Below are positions 13,101-24,100 of a DNA stretch of 64,000 nt, piece by piece. Position 1 is the stretch's first letter. Every line of letters begins with the position of its first letter. The stretch covers positions 44,930,456-44,994,455 of the forward strand of contig CM049318.1 of the NCBI GenBank assembly GCA_026874595.1, in the 5' to 3' direction. The position numbers and the translations under genes were made by a program. The stretch is from Sipunculus nudus (lineage: Eukaryota > Annelida > Sipuncula > Golfingiida > Sipunculidae). Under the pieces are notes generated by a model. It was not told where the DNA came from, made no database searches, and was given only the letters and a program-made list of their open reading frames with translations.

Positions 13101-16100
13101 AGGCACAGTCCAGACTTTATTGCTTGCCGGAAATCTTCGATTTTCGCAAGCTGGTTGGTCAGTCGCGGATGTCTGTTTGTCTGTTTGTTTGTTTGTTTGT
13201 TTGTCTGTCCAGTCTCTACAGGTCGCAATTTTGATCCCATCGCTTTCAAACTTTCACAGTTTGTGTAAAATCAAAAATGCAAGAAGCCTATTGTTTTTGG
13301 GCAATATAGGTCAAAGGTCAAGGTCAAGGTCATCAAAAGTCCTAAAGTGCTCTTTTCTTCATATCTCCATTACTATTTGTCATAGCCACTTCAAACAGGG
13401 CTCATTTTAATCGGCATTCCAAGGCCTTTCTTCTGATATATATGTTGCTGAAATCTGCTGTTTCTATGGTTACACATTTTGGGGGGAAACTCATGATTTT
13501 CGAAAATAAAAGGCCTAATTTTTTCTAACTTTGTCATTTTTAAAGCTAGAGAGTTCTAGTTTTTTGCATCAGATAGTACTAAATAAGCTTTCAATTATAC
13601 AAGTGAAAGTCTCGTAAAATCTCGCACCATTTCTCGTCAAACGAGAATTTTCGAGATTTCATTAAATATGGCTTACAGGTCGCATTTTTTAAACTATGAC
13701 TTTGAAAATGACATATTTTGTGTTATTTAGAAATATCTCGAAACCAATTTTTCATTTTTTGGAAATAGCCACCAGGGGGCGTGGTACATGAAACACTGTA
13801 ACATATCATTTTTCTGCAATATCTCAAAAAATATTAAACGTGACACCATTTTTTGGGTCGTATCTGAAACTAGGAACATTGGCTTATCCCTTCGCACATG
13901 TTGCTTTGTGCTGCCGTTACCATGGTTACCAAATTTTGGGGTAAAACTTGACAATCTGAAAATTCGGAGTTTTCCAGCTTCTCTCTCTGTTGATATTTGC
14001 GATAGAAAGGTCTGGTGTTTGGCGTTAGACAGTTTCCCTCTAGTTCTTAGTCATTCAATCGCAAGTCTCGTCATATCTCGCACCGTTTCTCGTGAAACGA
14101 GAACACGTGACCATTCAAAGAAATGCCTATAATTATGTCATTTTTCACGCTACAGACACATGGTTTGCAGCGCTGGATAGCGGCTGACACTCGCAGTCAC
14201 ATTCAGGGGTCACATTGTTAGTCTCGTCAAATCTCGCGCCGTTTTTTCGCCAAACCACGAAGACACGTGCCGTCGCCGCAAGTGGCGGCAGGGTCCCTAC
14301 GGTGGGCGGCCGGCGTGTGCAGCGGTGCGTGACGGCCTCTCCGGGCCCCATCTATGATCATACATGTTGGAGGCACAGTCCAGACTTTATTGCTTGCCGG
14401 AAATCTTCGATTTTCGCAAGCTGGTTGGTCAGTTCGCGGATGTCTGTTTGTCTGTTTGTTTGTTTGTTTGTTTGTCTGTCCAGTCTCTACAGGTCGCAAT
14501 TTTGATCCCATCGCTTTCAAACTTTCACAGTTTGTGTAAAATCAAAAATGCAAGAAGCCTATTGTTTTTGGGCAATATAGGTCAAAGGTCAAGGTCAAGG
14601 TCATCAAAAGTTCCTAAAGTGCTCTTTTCTTCATATCTCCATTACTATTTGTCATAGCCACTTCAAACAGGGCTCATTTTAATCGGCATTCCAAGGCCTT
14701 TCTTCTGATATATATGTTGCTGAAATCTGCTGTTTCTATGGTTACACATTTTGGGGGGAAACTCATGATTTTCGAAAATAAAAGGCCTAATTTTTCTAAC
14801 TTTGTCATTTTTAAAGCTAGAGAGTTCTAGTTTTTTGCATCAGATAGTACTAAATAAGCTTTCAATTATACAAGTGAAAGTCTCGTAAAATCTCGCACCA
14901 TTTCTCGTCAAACGAGAATTTTCGAGATTTCATTAAATATGGCTTACAGGTCGCATTTTTTAAACTATGACTTTGAAAATGACATATTTTGTGTTATTTA
15001 GAAATATCTCGAAACCAATTTTTCATTTTTTGGAAATAGCCACCAGGGGGCGTGGTACATGAAACACTGTAACATATCATTTTTCTGCAATATCTCAAAA
15101 AAATATTAAACGTGACACCATTTTTTGGGTCGTATCTGAAACTAGGAACATTGGCTTATCCCTTCGCACATGTTGCTTTGTGCTGCCGTTACCATGGTTA
15201 CCAAATTTTGGGGTAAAACTTGACAATCTGAAAATTCGGAGTTTTCCAGCTTCTCTCTCTGTTGATATTTGCGATAGAAAGGTCTGGTGTTTGGCGTTAG
15301 ACAGTTTCCCTCTAGTTCTTAGTCATTCAATCGCAAGTCTCGTCATATCTCGCACCGTTTCTCGTGAAACGAGAACACGTGACCATTCAAAGAAATGCCT
15401 ATAATTATGTCATTTTTCACGCTACAGACACATGGTTTGCAGCGCTGGATAGCGGCTGACACTCGCAGTCACATTCAGGGGTCACATTGTTAGTCTCGTC
15501 AAATCTCGCGCCGTTTTTCGCCAAACCACGAAGACACGTGCCGTCGCCGCAAGTGGCGGCAGGGTCCCTACGGTGGGCGGCCGGCGTGTGCAGCGGTGCG
15601 TGACGGCCTCTCCGGGCCCCATCTATGATCATACATGTTGGAGGCACAGTCCAGACTTTATTGCTTGCCGGAAATCTTCGATTTTCGCAAGCTGGTTGGT
15701 CAGTCGCGGATGTCTGTTTGTCTGTTTGTTTGTTTGTTTGTTTGTCTGTCCAGTCTCTACAGGTCGCAATTTTGATCCCATCGCTTTCAAACTTTCACAG
15801 TTTGTGTAAAATCAAAAATGCAAGAAGCCTATTGTTTTTGGGCAATATAGGTCAAAGGTCAAGGTCAAGGTCATCAAAAGTTCCTAAAGTGCTCTTTTCT
15901 TCATATCTCCATTACTATTTGTCATAGCCACTTCAAACAGGGCTCATTTTAATCGGCATTCCAAGGCCTTTCTTCTGATATATATGTTGCTGAAATCTGC
16001 TGTTTCTATGGTTACACATTTTGGGGGGAAACTCATGATTTTCGAAAATAAAAGGCCTAATTTTTCTAACTTTGTCATTTTTAAAGCTAGAGAGTTCTAG

Positions 16101-16931
16101 TTTTTTGCATCAGATAGTACTAAATAAGCTTTCAATTATACAAGTGAAAGTCTCGTAAAATCTCGCACCATTTCTCGTCAAACGAGAATTTTCGAGATTT
16201 CATTAAATATGGCTTACAGGTCGCATTTTTTAAACTATGACTTTGAAAATGACATATTTTGTGTTATTTAGAAATATCTCGAAACCAATTTTTCATTTTT
16301 TGGAAATAGCCACCAGGGGGCGTGGTACATGAAACACTGTAACATATCATTTTTCTGCAATATCTCAAAAAATATTAAACGTGACACCATTTTTTGGGTC
16401 GTATCTGAAACTAGGAACATTGGCTTATCCCTTCGCACATGTTGCTTTGTGCTGCCGTTACCATGGTTACCAAATTTTGGGGTAAAACTTGACAATCTGA
16501 AAATTCGGAGTTTTCCAGCTTCTCTCTCTGTTGATATTTGCGATAGAAAGGTCTGGTGTTTGGCGTTAGACAGTTTCCCTCTAGTTCTTAGTCATTCAAT
16601 CGCAAGTCTCGTCATATCTCGCACCGTTTCTCGTGAAACGAGAACACGTGACCATTCAAAGAAATGCCTATAATTATGTCATTTTTCACGCTACAGACAC
16701 ATGGTTTGCAGCGCTGGATAGCGGCTGACACTCGCAGTCACATTCAGGGGTCACATTGTTAGTCTCGTCAAATCTCGCGCCGTTTTTCGCCAAACCACGA
16801 AGACACGTGCCGTCGCCGCAAGTGGCGGCAGGGTCCCTACGGTGGGCGGCCGGCGTGTGCAGCGGTGCGTGACGGCCTCTCCGGGCCCCATCTATGATCA
16901 TACATGTTGGAGGCACAGTCCAGACTTTATT

Positions 16932-16961
16932 GCTTGCCGGAAATCTTCGATTTTCGCAAGC
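16932..16961 (+). repeat. Hairpin: inverted arms GCTTGC / GCAAGC
   Basis: The left arm GCTTGCCGGAAATC and right arm GATTTTCGCAAGC can pair over 13 bp with one bulged C and one G-T pair around a TTC loop. Related hairpins head the old copies at 28421 and 30477 with an AAA loop. In the reversed array the same structure lies at 51940 and every 1269 bp. The form resembles two terminal inverted repeats fused head to head. Confidence 0.8.
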
Positions 16962-16979
16962 TGGTTGGTCAGTCGCGGA

Positions 16980-17020
16980 TGTCTGTTTGTCTGTTTGTTT
17001 GTTTGTTTGTTTGTCTGTCC
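16980..17020 (+). repeat. (TTTG)n microsatellite tract
   Basis: A tract of TGTCTG and TTTG repeats follows the hairpin in every unit. Its length appears constant across the copies inspected. In array 1 and array 2 the boundary with the 4.3-kb diverged block falls inside this tract. Confidence 0.9.
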
Positions 17021-17117
17021 AGTCTCTACAGGTCGCAATTTTGATCCCATCGCTTTCAAACTTTCACAGTTTGTGTAAAATCAAAAATGCAAGAAGCCTA
17101 TTGTTTTTGGGCAATAT

Positions 17118-17142
17118 AGGTCAAAGGTCAAGGTCAAGGTCA
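17118..17142 (+). promoter_or_regulatory. Four AGGTCA half-sites, nuclear-receptor-like
   Basis: AGGTCA half-sites lie at 17118, 17125, 17131 and 17137. The first pair has a one-base spacer, the DR1 layout bound by HNF4, RXR and COUP-type receptors. The later ones are abutting and each reads TCAAGGTCA, the extended half-site of NR5A and ERR-type receptors. The whole 25-bp block is identical in the old copy at 28598 and little changed at 30922. Binding is an inference; AGGTCA tracts can also be plain short repeats. Confidence 0.5.
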
Positions 17143-17270
17143 TCAAAAGTTCCTAAAGTGCTCTTTTCTTCATATCTCCATTACTATTTGTCATAGCCAC
17201 TTCAAACAGGGCTCATTTTAATCGGCATTCCAAGGCCTTTCTTCTGATATATATGTTGCTGAAATCTGCT

Positions 17271-17284
17271 GTTTCTATGGTTAC
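17271..17284 (+). promoter_or_regulatory. Weak X-box-like site 1
   Basis: GTTTCTATGGTTAC is a degenerate form of the RFX X-box palindrome. Its equivalent in the old copy at 31075 is GTTTCCATGGTAAC, which fits the invertebrate X-box pattern better. It is followed by CACATTTTGGGG, matching the sequence after site 2, which marks the internal duplication. Confidence 0.3.
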
Positions 17285-17440
17285 ACATTTTGGGGGGAAA
17301 CTCATGATTTTCGAAAATAAAAGGCCTAATTTTTCTAACTTTGTCATTTTTAAAGCTAGAGAGTTCTAGTTTTTTGCATCAGATAGTACTAAATAAGCTT
17401 TCAATTATACAAGTGAAAGTCTCGTAAAATCTCGCACCAT

Positions 17441-17457
17441 TTCTCGTCAAACGAGAA
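17441..17457 (+). repeat. Perfect 7-bp hairpin TTCTCGT-CAA-ACGAGAA
   Basis: TTCTCGT and ACGAGAA are exact reverse complements around a CAA loop. A second copy with a GAA loop lies 456 bp later at 17897. Related TCTCGTCAAACGAG or TCTCGTCAAGCGAG sequences occur in most of the 148-bp monomers between 29640 and 30470. Confidence 0.75.
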
Positions 17458-17578
17458 TTTTCGAGATTTCATTAAATATGGCTTACAGGTCGCATTTTTT
17501 AAACTATGACTTTGAAAATGACATATTTTGTGTTATTTAGAAATATCTCGAAACCAATTTTTCATTTTTTGGAAATAG

Positions 17579-17590
17579 CCACCAGGGGGC
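17579..17590 (+). promoter_or_regulatory. CTCF-like core motif, forward
   Basis: CCACCAGGGGGC fits the CTCF core pattern CCASYAGRKGGC at every position. One copy lies in each unit. In forward units it reads left to right. Variants at six places in the old block (28891 to 32375) keep the pattern although nearby bases differ. Occupancy cannot be judged from sequence, and CTCF presence in this organism is assumed. Confidence 0.5.
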
Positions 17591-17725
17591 GTGGTACATG
17601 AAACACTGTAACATATCATTTTTCTGCAATATCTCAAAAAATATTAAACGTGACACCATTTTTTGGGTCGTATCTGAAACTAGGAACATTGGCTTATCCC
17701 TTCGCACATGTTGCTTTGTGCTGCC

Positions 17726-17739
17726 GTTACCATGGTTAC
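17726..17739 (+). promoter_or_regulatory. X-box-like palindrome 2
   Basis: GTTACCATGGTTAC is one base away from a perfect GTTACC/GGTAAC palindrome and resembles an RFX X-box. The same 14 bases occur in the old copy at 28751 and 29494. It lies 147 bp after the CTCF-like core, a distance kept in the old copy (148 bp). Confidence 0.35.
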
Positions 17740-17896
17740 CAAATTTTGGGGTAAAACTTGACAATCTGAAAATTCGGAGTTTTCCAGCTTCTCTCTCTGT
17801 TGATATTTGCGATAGAAAGGTCTGGTGTTTGGCGTTAGACAGTTTCCCTCTAGTTCTTAGTCATTCAATCGCAAGTCTCGTCATATCTCGCACCGT

Positions 17897-17919
17897 TTCT
17901 CGTGAAACGAGAACACGTG
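17897..17919 (+). promoter_or_regulatory. Second hairpin followed by CACGTG E-box
   Basis: TTCTCGTGAAACGAGAA forms a 7-bp hairpin with a GAA loop and is followed at once by CACGTG. Read on the other strand this is GGTCACGTG, a common basic helix-loop-helix target form. A second CACGTG lies at 18073-18078. Function is not established by sequence alone. Confidence 0.35.
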
Positions 17920-18067
17920 ACCATTCAAAGAAATGCCTATAATTATGTCATTTTTCACGCTACAGACACATGGTTTGCAGCGCTGGATAGCGGCTGACAC
18001 TCGCAGTCACATTCAGGGGTCACATTGTTAGTCTCGTCAAATCTCGCGCCGTTTTTCGCCAAACCAC

Positions 18068-18171
18068 GAAGACACGTGCCGTCGCCGCAAGTGGCGGCAG
18101 GGTCCCTACGGTGGGCGGCCGGCGTGTGCAGCGGTGCGTGACGGCCTCTCCGGGCCCCATCTATGATCATA
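18068..18171 (+). repeat. GC-rich segment unique to amplified units
   Basis: This roughly 100-bp stretch is far richer in G and C than the rest of the unit. It holds CACGTG (18073), a GCCGC-AAGTG-GCGGC hairpin (about 18084-18098), GGGCGGCCGGC and CGGGCCCC, then the perfect 10-bp palindrome TATGATCATA (18162-18171). I find no counterpart in the old copies at 28419-32725, where the hairpin follows the sub-repeats directly. It therefore looks like a later acquisition that is present in every amplified copy. No coding or tRNA-like pattern is apparent. Confidence 0.7.
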
Positions 18172-21100
18172 CATGTTGGAGGCACAGTCCAGACTTTATT
18201 GCTTGCCGGAAATCTTCGATTTTCGCAAGCTGGTTGGTCAGTCGCGGATGTCTGTTTGTCTGTTTGTTTGTTTGTTTGTTTGTCTGTCCAGTCTCTACAG
18301 GTCGCAATTTTGATCCCATCGCTTTCAAACTTTCACAGTTTGTGTAAAATCAAAAATGCAAGAAGCCTATTGTTTTTGGGCAATATAGGTCAAAGGTCAA
18401 GGTCAAGGTCATCAAAAGTTCCTAAAGTGCTCTTTTCTTCATATCTCCATTACTATTTGTCATAGCCACTTCAAACAGGGCTCATTTTAATCGGCATTCC
18501 AAGGCCTTTCTTCTGATATATATGTTGCTGAAATCTGCTGTTTCTATGGTTACACATTTTGGGGGGAAACTCATGATTTTCGAAAATAAAAGGCCTAATT
18601 TTTCTAACTTTGTCATTTTTAAAGCTAGAGAGTTCTAGTTTTTTGCATCAGATAGTACTAAATAAGCTTTCAATTATACAAGTGAAAGTCTCGTAAAATC
18701 TCGCACCATTTCTCGTCAAACGAGAATTTTCGAGATTTCATTAAATATGGCTTACAGGTCGCATTTTTTAAACTATGACTTTGAAAATGACATATTTTGT
18801 GTTATTTAGAAATATCTCGAAACCAATTTTTCATTTTTTGGAAATAGCCACCAGGGGGCGTGGTACATGGAACACTGTAACATATCATTTTTCTGCAATA
18901 TCTCAAAAAATATTAAACGTGACACCATTTTTTGGGTCGTATCTGAAACTAGGAACATTGGCTTATCCCTTCGCACATGTTGCTTTGTGCTGCCGTTACC
19001 ATGGTTACCAAATTTTGGGGTAAAACTTGACAATCTGAAAATTCGGAGTTTTCCAGCTTCTCTCTCTGTTGATATTTGCGATAGAAAGGTCTGGTGTTTG
19101 GCGTTAGACAGTTTCCCTCTAGTTCTTAGTCATTCAATCGCAAGTCTCGTCATATCTCGCACCGTTTCTCGTGAAACGAGAACACGTGACCATTCAAAGA
19201 AATGCCTATAATTATGTCATTTTTCACGCTACAGACACATGGTTTGCAGCGCTGGATAGCGGCTGACACTCGCAGTCACATTCAGGGGTCACATTGTTAG
19301 TCTCGTCAAATCTCGCGCCGTTTTTCGCCAAACCACGAAGACACGTGCCGTCGCCGCAAGTGGCGGCAGGGTCCCTACGGTGGGCGGCCGGCGTGTGCAG
19401 CGGTGCGTGACGGCCTCTCCGGGCCCCATCTATGATCATACATGTTGGAGGCACAGTCCAGACTTTATTGCTTGCCGGAAATCTTCGATTTTCGCAAGCT
19501 GGTTGGTCAGTCGCGGATGTCTGTTTGTCTGTTTGTTTGTTTGTTTGTTTGTCTGTCCAGTCTCTACAGGTCGCAATTTTGATCCCATCGCTTTCAAACT
19601 TTCACAGTTTGTGTAAAATCAAAAATGCAAGAAGCCTATTGTTTTTGGGCAATATAGGTCAAAGGTCAAGGTCAAGGTCATCAAAAGTTCCTAAAGTGCT
19701 CTTTTCTTCATATCTCCATTACTATTTGTCATAGCCACTTCAAACAGGGCTCATTTTAATCGGCATTCCAAGGCCTTTCTTCTGATATATATGTTGCTGA
19801 AATCTGCTGTTTCTATGGTTACACATTTTGGGGGGAAACTCATGATTTTCGAAAATAAAAGGCCTAATTTTTCTAACTTTGTCATTTTTAAAGCTAGAGA
19901 GTTCTAGTTTTTTGCATCAGATAGTACTAAATAAGCTTTCAATTATACAAGTGAAAGTCTCGTAAAATCTCGCACCATTTCTCGTCAAACGAGAATTTTC
20001 GAGATTTCATTAAATATGGCTTACAGGTCGCATTTTTTAAACTATGACTTTGAAAATGACATATTTTGTGTTATTTAGAAATATCTCGAAACCAATTTTT
20101 CATTTTTTGGAAATAGCCACCAGGGGGCGTGGTACATGAAACACTGTAACATATCATTTTTCTGCAATATCTCAAAAAATATTAAACGTGACACCATTTT
20201 TTGGGTCGTATCTGAAACTAGGAACATTGGCTTATCCCTTCGCACATGTTGCTTTGTGCTGCCGTTACCATGGTTACCAAATTTTGGGGTAAAACTTGAC
20301 AATCTGAAAATTCGGAGTTTTCCAGCTTCTCTCTCTGTTGATATTTGCGATAGAAAGGTCTGGTGTTTGGCGTTAGACAGTTTCCCTCTAGTTCTTAGTC
20401 ATTCAATCGCAAGTCTCGTCATATCTCGCACCGTTTCTCGTGAAACGAGAACACGTGACCATTCAAAGAAATGCCTATAATTATGTCATTTTTCACGCTA
20501 CAGACACATGGTTTGCAGCGCTGGATAGCGGCTGACACTCGCAGTCACATTCAGGGGTCACATTGTTAGTCTCGTCAAATCTCGCGCCGTTTTTCGCCAA
20601 ACCACGAAGACACGTGCCGTCGCCGCAAGTGGCGGCAGGGTCCCTACGGTGGGCGGCCGGCGTGTGCAGCGGTGCGTGACGGCCTCTCCGGGCCCCATCT
20701 ATGATCATACATGTTGGAGGCACAGTCCAGACTTTATTGCTTGCCGGAAATCTTCGATTTTCGCAAGCTGGTTGGTCAGTCGCGGATGTCTGTTTGTCTG
20801 TTTGTTTGTTTGTTTGTTTGTCTGTCCAGTCTCTACAGGTCGCAATTTTGATCCCATCGCTTTCAAACTTTCACAGTTTGTGTAAAATCAAAAATGCAAG
20901 AAGCCTATTGTTTTTGGGCAATATAGGTCAAAGGTCAAGGTCAAGGTCATCAAAAGTTCCTAAAGTGCTCTTTTCTTCATATCTCCATTACTATTTGTCA
21001 TAGCCACTTCAAACAGGGCTCATTTTAATCGGCATTCCAAGGCCTTTCTTCTGATATATATGTTGCTGAAATCTGCTGTTTCTATGGTTACACATTTTGG

Positions 21101-24100
21101 GGGGAAACTCATGATTTTCGAAAATAAAAGGCCTAATTTTTCTAACTTTGTCATTTTTAAAGCTAGAGAGTTCTAGTTTTTTGCATCAGATAGTACTAAA
21201 TAAGCTTTCAATTATACAAGTGAAAGTCTCGTAAAATCTCGCACCATTTCTCGTCAAACGAGAATTTTCGAGATTTCATTAAATATGGCTTACAGGTCGC
21301 ATTTTTTAAACTATGACTTTGAAAATGACATATTTTGTGTTATTTAGAAATATCTCGAAACCAATTTTTCATTTTTTGGAAATAGCCACCAGGGGGCGTG
21401 GTACATGAAACACTGTAACATATCATTTTTCTGCAATATCTCAAAAAATATTAAACGTGACACCATTTTTTGGGTCGTATCTGAAACTAGGAACATTGGC
21501 TTATCCCTTCGCACATGTTGCTTTGTGCTGCCGTTACCATGGTTACCAAATTTTGGGGTAAAACTTGACAATCTGAAAATTCGGAGTTTTCCAGCTTCTC
21601 TCTCTGTTGATATTTGCGATAGAAAGGTCTGGTGTTTGGCGTTAGACAGTTTCCCTCTAGTTCTTAGTCATTCAATCGCAAGTCTCGTCATATCTCGCAC
21701 CGTTTCTCGTGAAACGAGAACACGTGACCATTCAAAGAAATGCCTATAATTATGTCATTTTTCACGCTACAGACACATGGTTTGCAGCGCTGGATAGCGG
21801 CTGACACTCGCAGTCACATTCAGGGGTCACATTGTTAGTCTCGTCAAATCTCGCGCCGTTTTTCGCCAAACCACGAAGACACGTGCCGTCGCCGCAAGTG
21901 GCGGCAGGGTCCCTACGGTGGGCGGCCGGCGTGTGCAGCGGTGCGTGACGGCCTCTCCGGGCCCCATCTATGATCATACATGTTGGAGGCACAGTCCAGA
22001 CTTTATTGCTTGCCGGAAATCTTCGATTTTCGCAAGCTGGTTGGTCAGTCGCGGATGTCTGTTTGTCTGTTTGTTTGTTTGTTTGTTTGTCTGTCCAGTC
22101 TCTACAGGTCGCAATTTTGATCCCATCGCTTTCAAACTTTCACAGTTTGTGTAAAATCAGAAATGCAAGAAGCCTATTGTTTTTGGGCAATATAGGTCAA
22201 AGGTCAAGGTCAAGGTCATCAAAAGTTCCTAAAGTGCTCTTTTCTTCATATCTCCATTACTATTTGTCATAGCCACTTCAAACAGGGCTCATTTTAATCG
22301 GCATTCCAAGGCCTTTCTTCTGATATATATGTTGCTGAAATCTGCTGTTTCTATGGTTACACATTTTGGGGGGAAACTCATGATTTTCGAAAATAAAAGG
22401 CCTAATTTTTCTAACTTTGTCATTTTTAAAGCTAGAGAGTTCTAGTTTTTTGCATCAGATAGTACTAAATAAGCTTTCAATTATACAAGTGAAAGTCTCG
22501 TAAAATCTCGCACCATTTCTCGTCAAACGAGAATTTTCGAGATTTCATTAAATATGGCTTACAGGTCGCATTTTTTAAACTATGACTTTGAAAATGACAT
22601 ATTTTGTGTTATTTAGAAATATCTCGAAACCAATTTTTCATTTTTTGGAAATAGCCACCAGGGGGCGTGGTACATGAAACACTGTAACATATCATTTTTC
22701 TGCAATATCTCAAAAAATATTAAACGTGACACCATTTTTTGGGTCGTATCTGAAACTAGGAACATTGGCTTATCCCTTCGCACATGTTGCTTTGTGCTGC
22801 CGTTACCATGGTTACCAAATTTTGGGGTAAAACTTGACAATCTGAAAATTCGGAGTTTTCCAGCTTCTCTCTCTGTTGATATTTGCGATAGAAAGGTCTG
22901 GTGTTTGGCGTTAGACAGTTTCCCTCTAGTTCTTAGTCATTCAATCGCAAGTCTCGTCATATCTCGCACCGTTTCTCGTGAAACGAGAACACGTGACCAT
23001 TCAAAGAAATGCCTATAATTATGTCATTTTTCACGCTACAGACACATGGTTTGCAGCGCTGGATAGCGGCTGACACTCGCAGTCACATTCAGGGGTCACA
23101 TTGTTAGTCTCGTCAAATCTCGCGCCGTTTTTCGCCAAACCACGAAGACACGTGCCGTCGCCGCAAGTGGCGGCAGGGTCCCTACGGTGGGCGGCCGGCG
23201 TGTGCAGCGGTGCGTGACGGCCTCTCCGGGCCCCATCTATGATCATACATGTTGGAGGCACAGTCCAGACTTTATTGCTTGCCGGAAATCTTCGATTTTC
23301 GCAAGCTGGTTGGTCAGTCGCGGATGTCTGTTTGTCTGTTTGTTTGTTTGTTTGTTTGTCTGTCCAGTCTCTACAGGTCGCAATTTTGATCCCATCGCTT
23401 TCAAACTTTCACAGTTTGTGTAAAATCAAAAATGCAAGAAGCCTATTGTTTTTGGGCAATATAGGTCAAAGGTCAAGGTCAAGGTCATCAAAAGTTCCTA
23501 AAGTGCTCTTTTCTTCATATCTCCATTACTATTTGTCATAGCCACTTCAAACAGGGCTCATTTTAATCGGCATTCCAAGGCCTTTCTTCTGATATATATG
23601 TTGCTGAAATCTGCTGTTTCTATGGTTACACATTTTGGGGGGAAACTCATGATTTTCGAAAATAAAAGGCCTAATTTTTCTAACTTTGTCATTTTTAAAG
23701 CTAGAGAGTTCTAGTTTTTTGCATCAGATAGTACTAAATAAGCTTTCAATTATACAAGTGAAAGTCTCGTAAAATCTCGCACCATTTCTCGTCAAACGAG
23801 AATTTTCGAGATTTCATTAAATATGGCTTACAGGTCGCATTTTTTAAACTATGACTTTGAAAATGACATATTTTGTGTTATTTAGAAATATCTCGAAACC
23901 AATTTTTCATTTTTTGGAAATAGCCACCAGGGGGCGTGGTACATGAAACACTGTAACATATCATTTTTCTGCAATATCTCAAAAAATATTAAACGTGACA
24001 CCATTTTTTGGGTCGTATCTGAAACTAGGAACATTGGCTTATCCCTTCGCACATGTTGCTTTGTGCTGCCGTTACCATGGTTACCAAATTTTGGGGTAAA

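Larger units (their letters stand above)
16930..18198 (+). repeat. Representative 1269-bp unit, mapped
   Basis: This exact-length copy is used as a map for all forward units. In order it holds: a hairpin (16932-16961), a TTTG-rich tract (16980-17020), four AGGTCA half-sites (17118-17142), a weak X-box-like site (17271), a 17-bp hairpin (17441), a CTCF-like core (17579), a stronger X-box-like palindrome (17726), a second 17-bp hairpin (17897), CACGTG boxes (17914 and 18073) and a GC-rich segment (18068-18158). X-box to X-box is 455 bp and hairpin to hairpin 456 bp, so part of the unit is an internal duplication. A third degenerate copy of the CTCGTCAAATCTCGC motif lies near 18033, 155 bp after the second. 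Confidence 0.9.

Noticed and set aside
16980-17020. Telomere-like repeat
   Set aside because: TTTG/TCTG repeats do not match TTAGGG or another known telomere unit and are short and internal to each repeat.
17598-17942. Recurring 114-codon frame in every 1269-bp unit
   Set aside because: It overlaps the X-box-like and hairpin motifs, has other open frames on both strands over the same DNA, is lost in the old copies and shows no recognisable domain.
18068-18171. tRNA or rRNA fragment in the GC-rich segment
   Set aside because: I could not find A-box/B-box order, a cloverleaf or a recognisable rRNA core.
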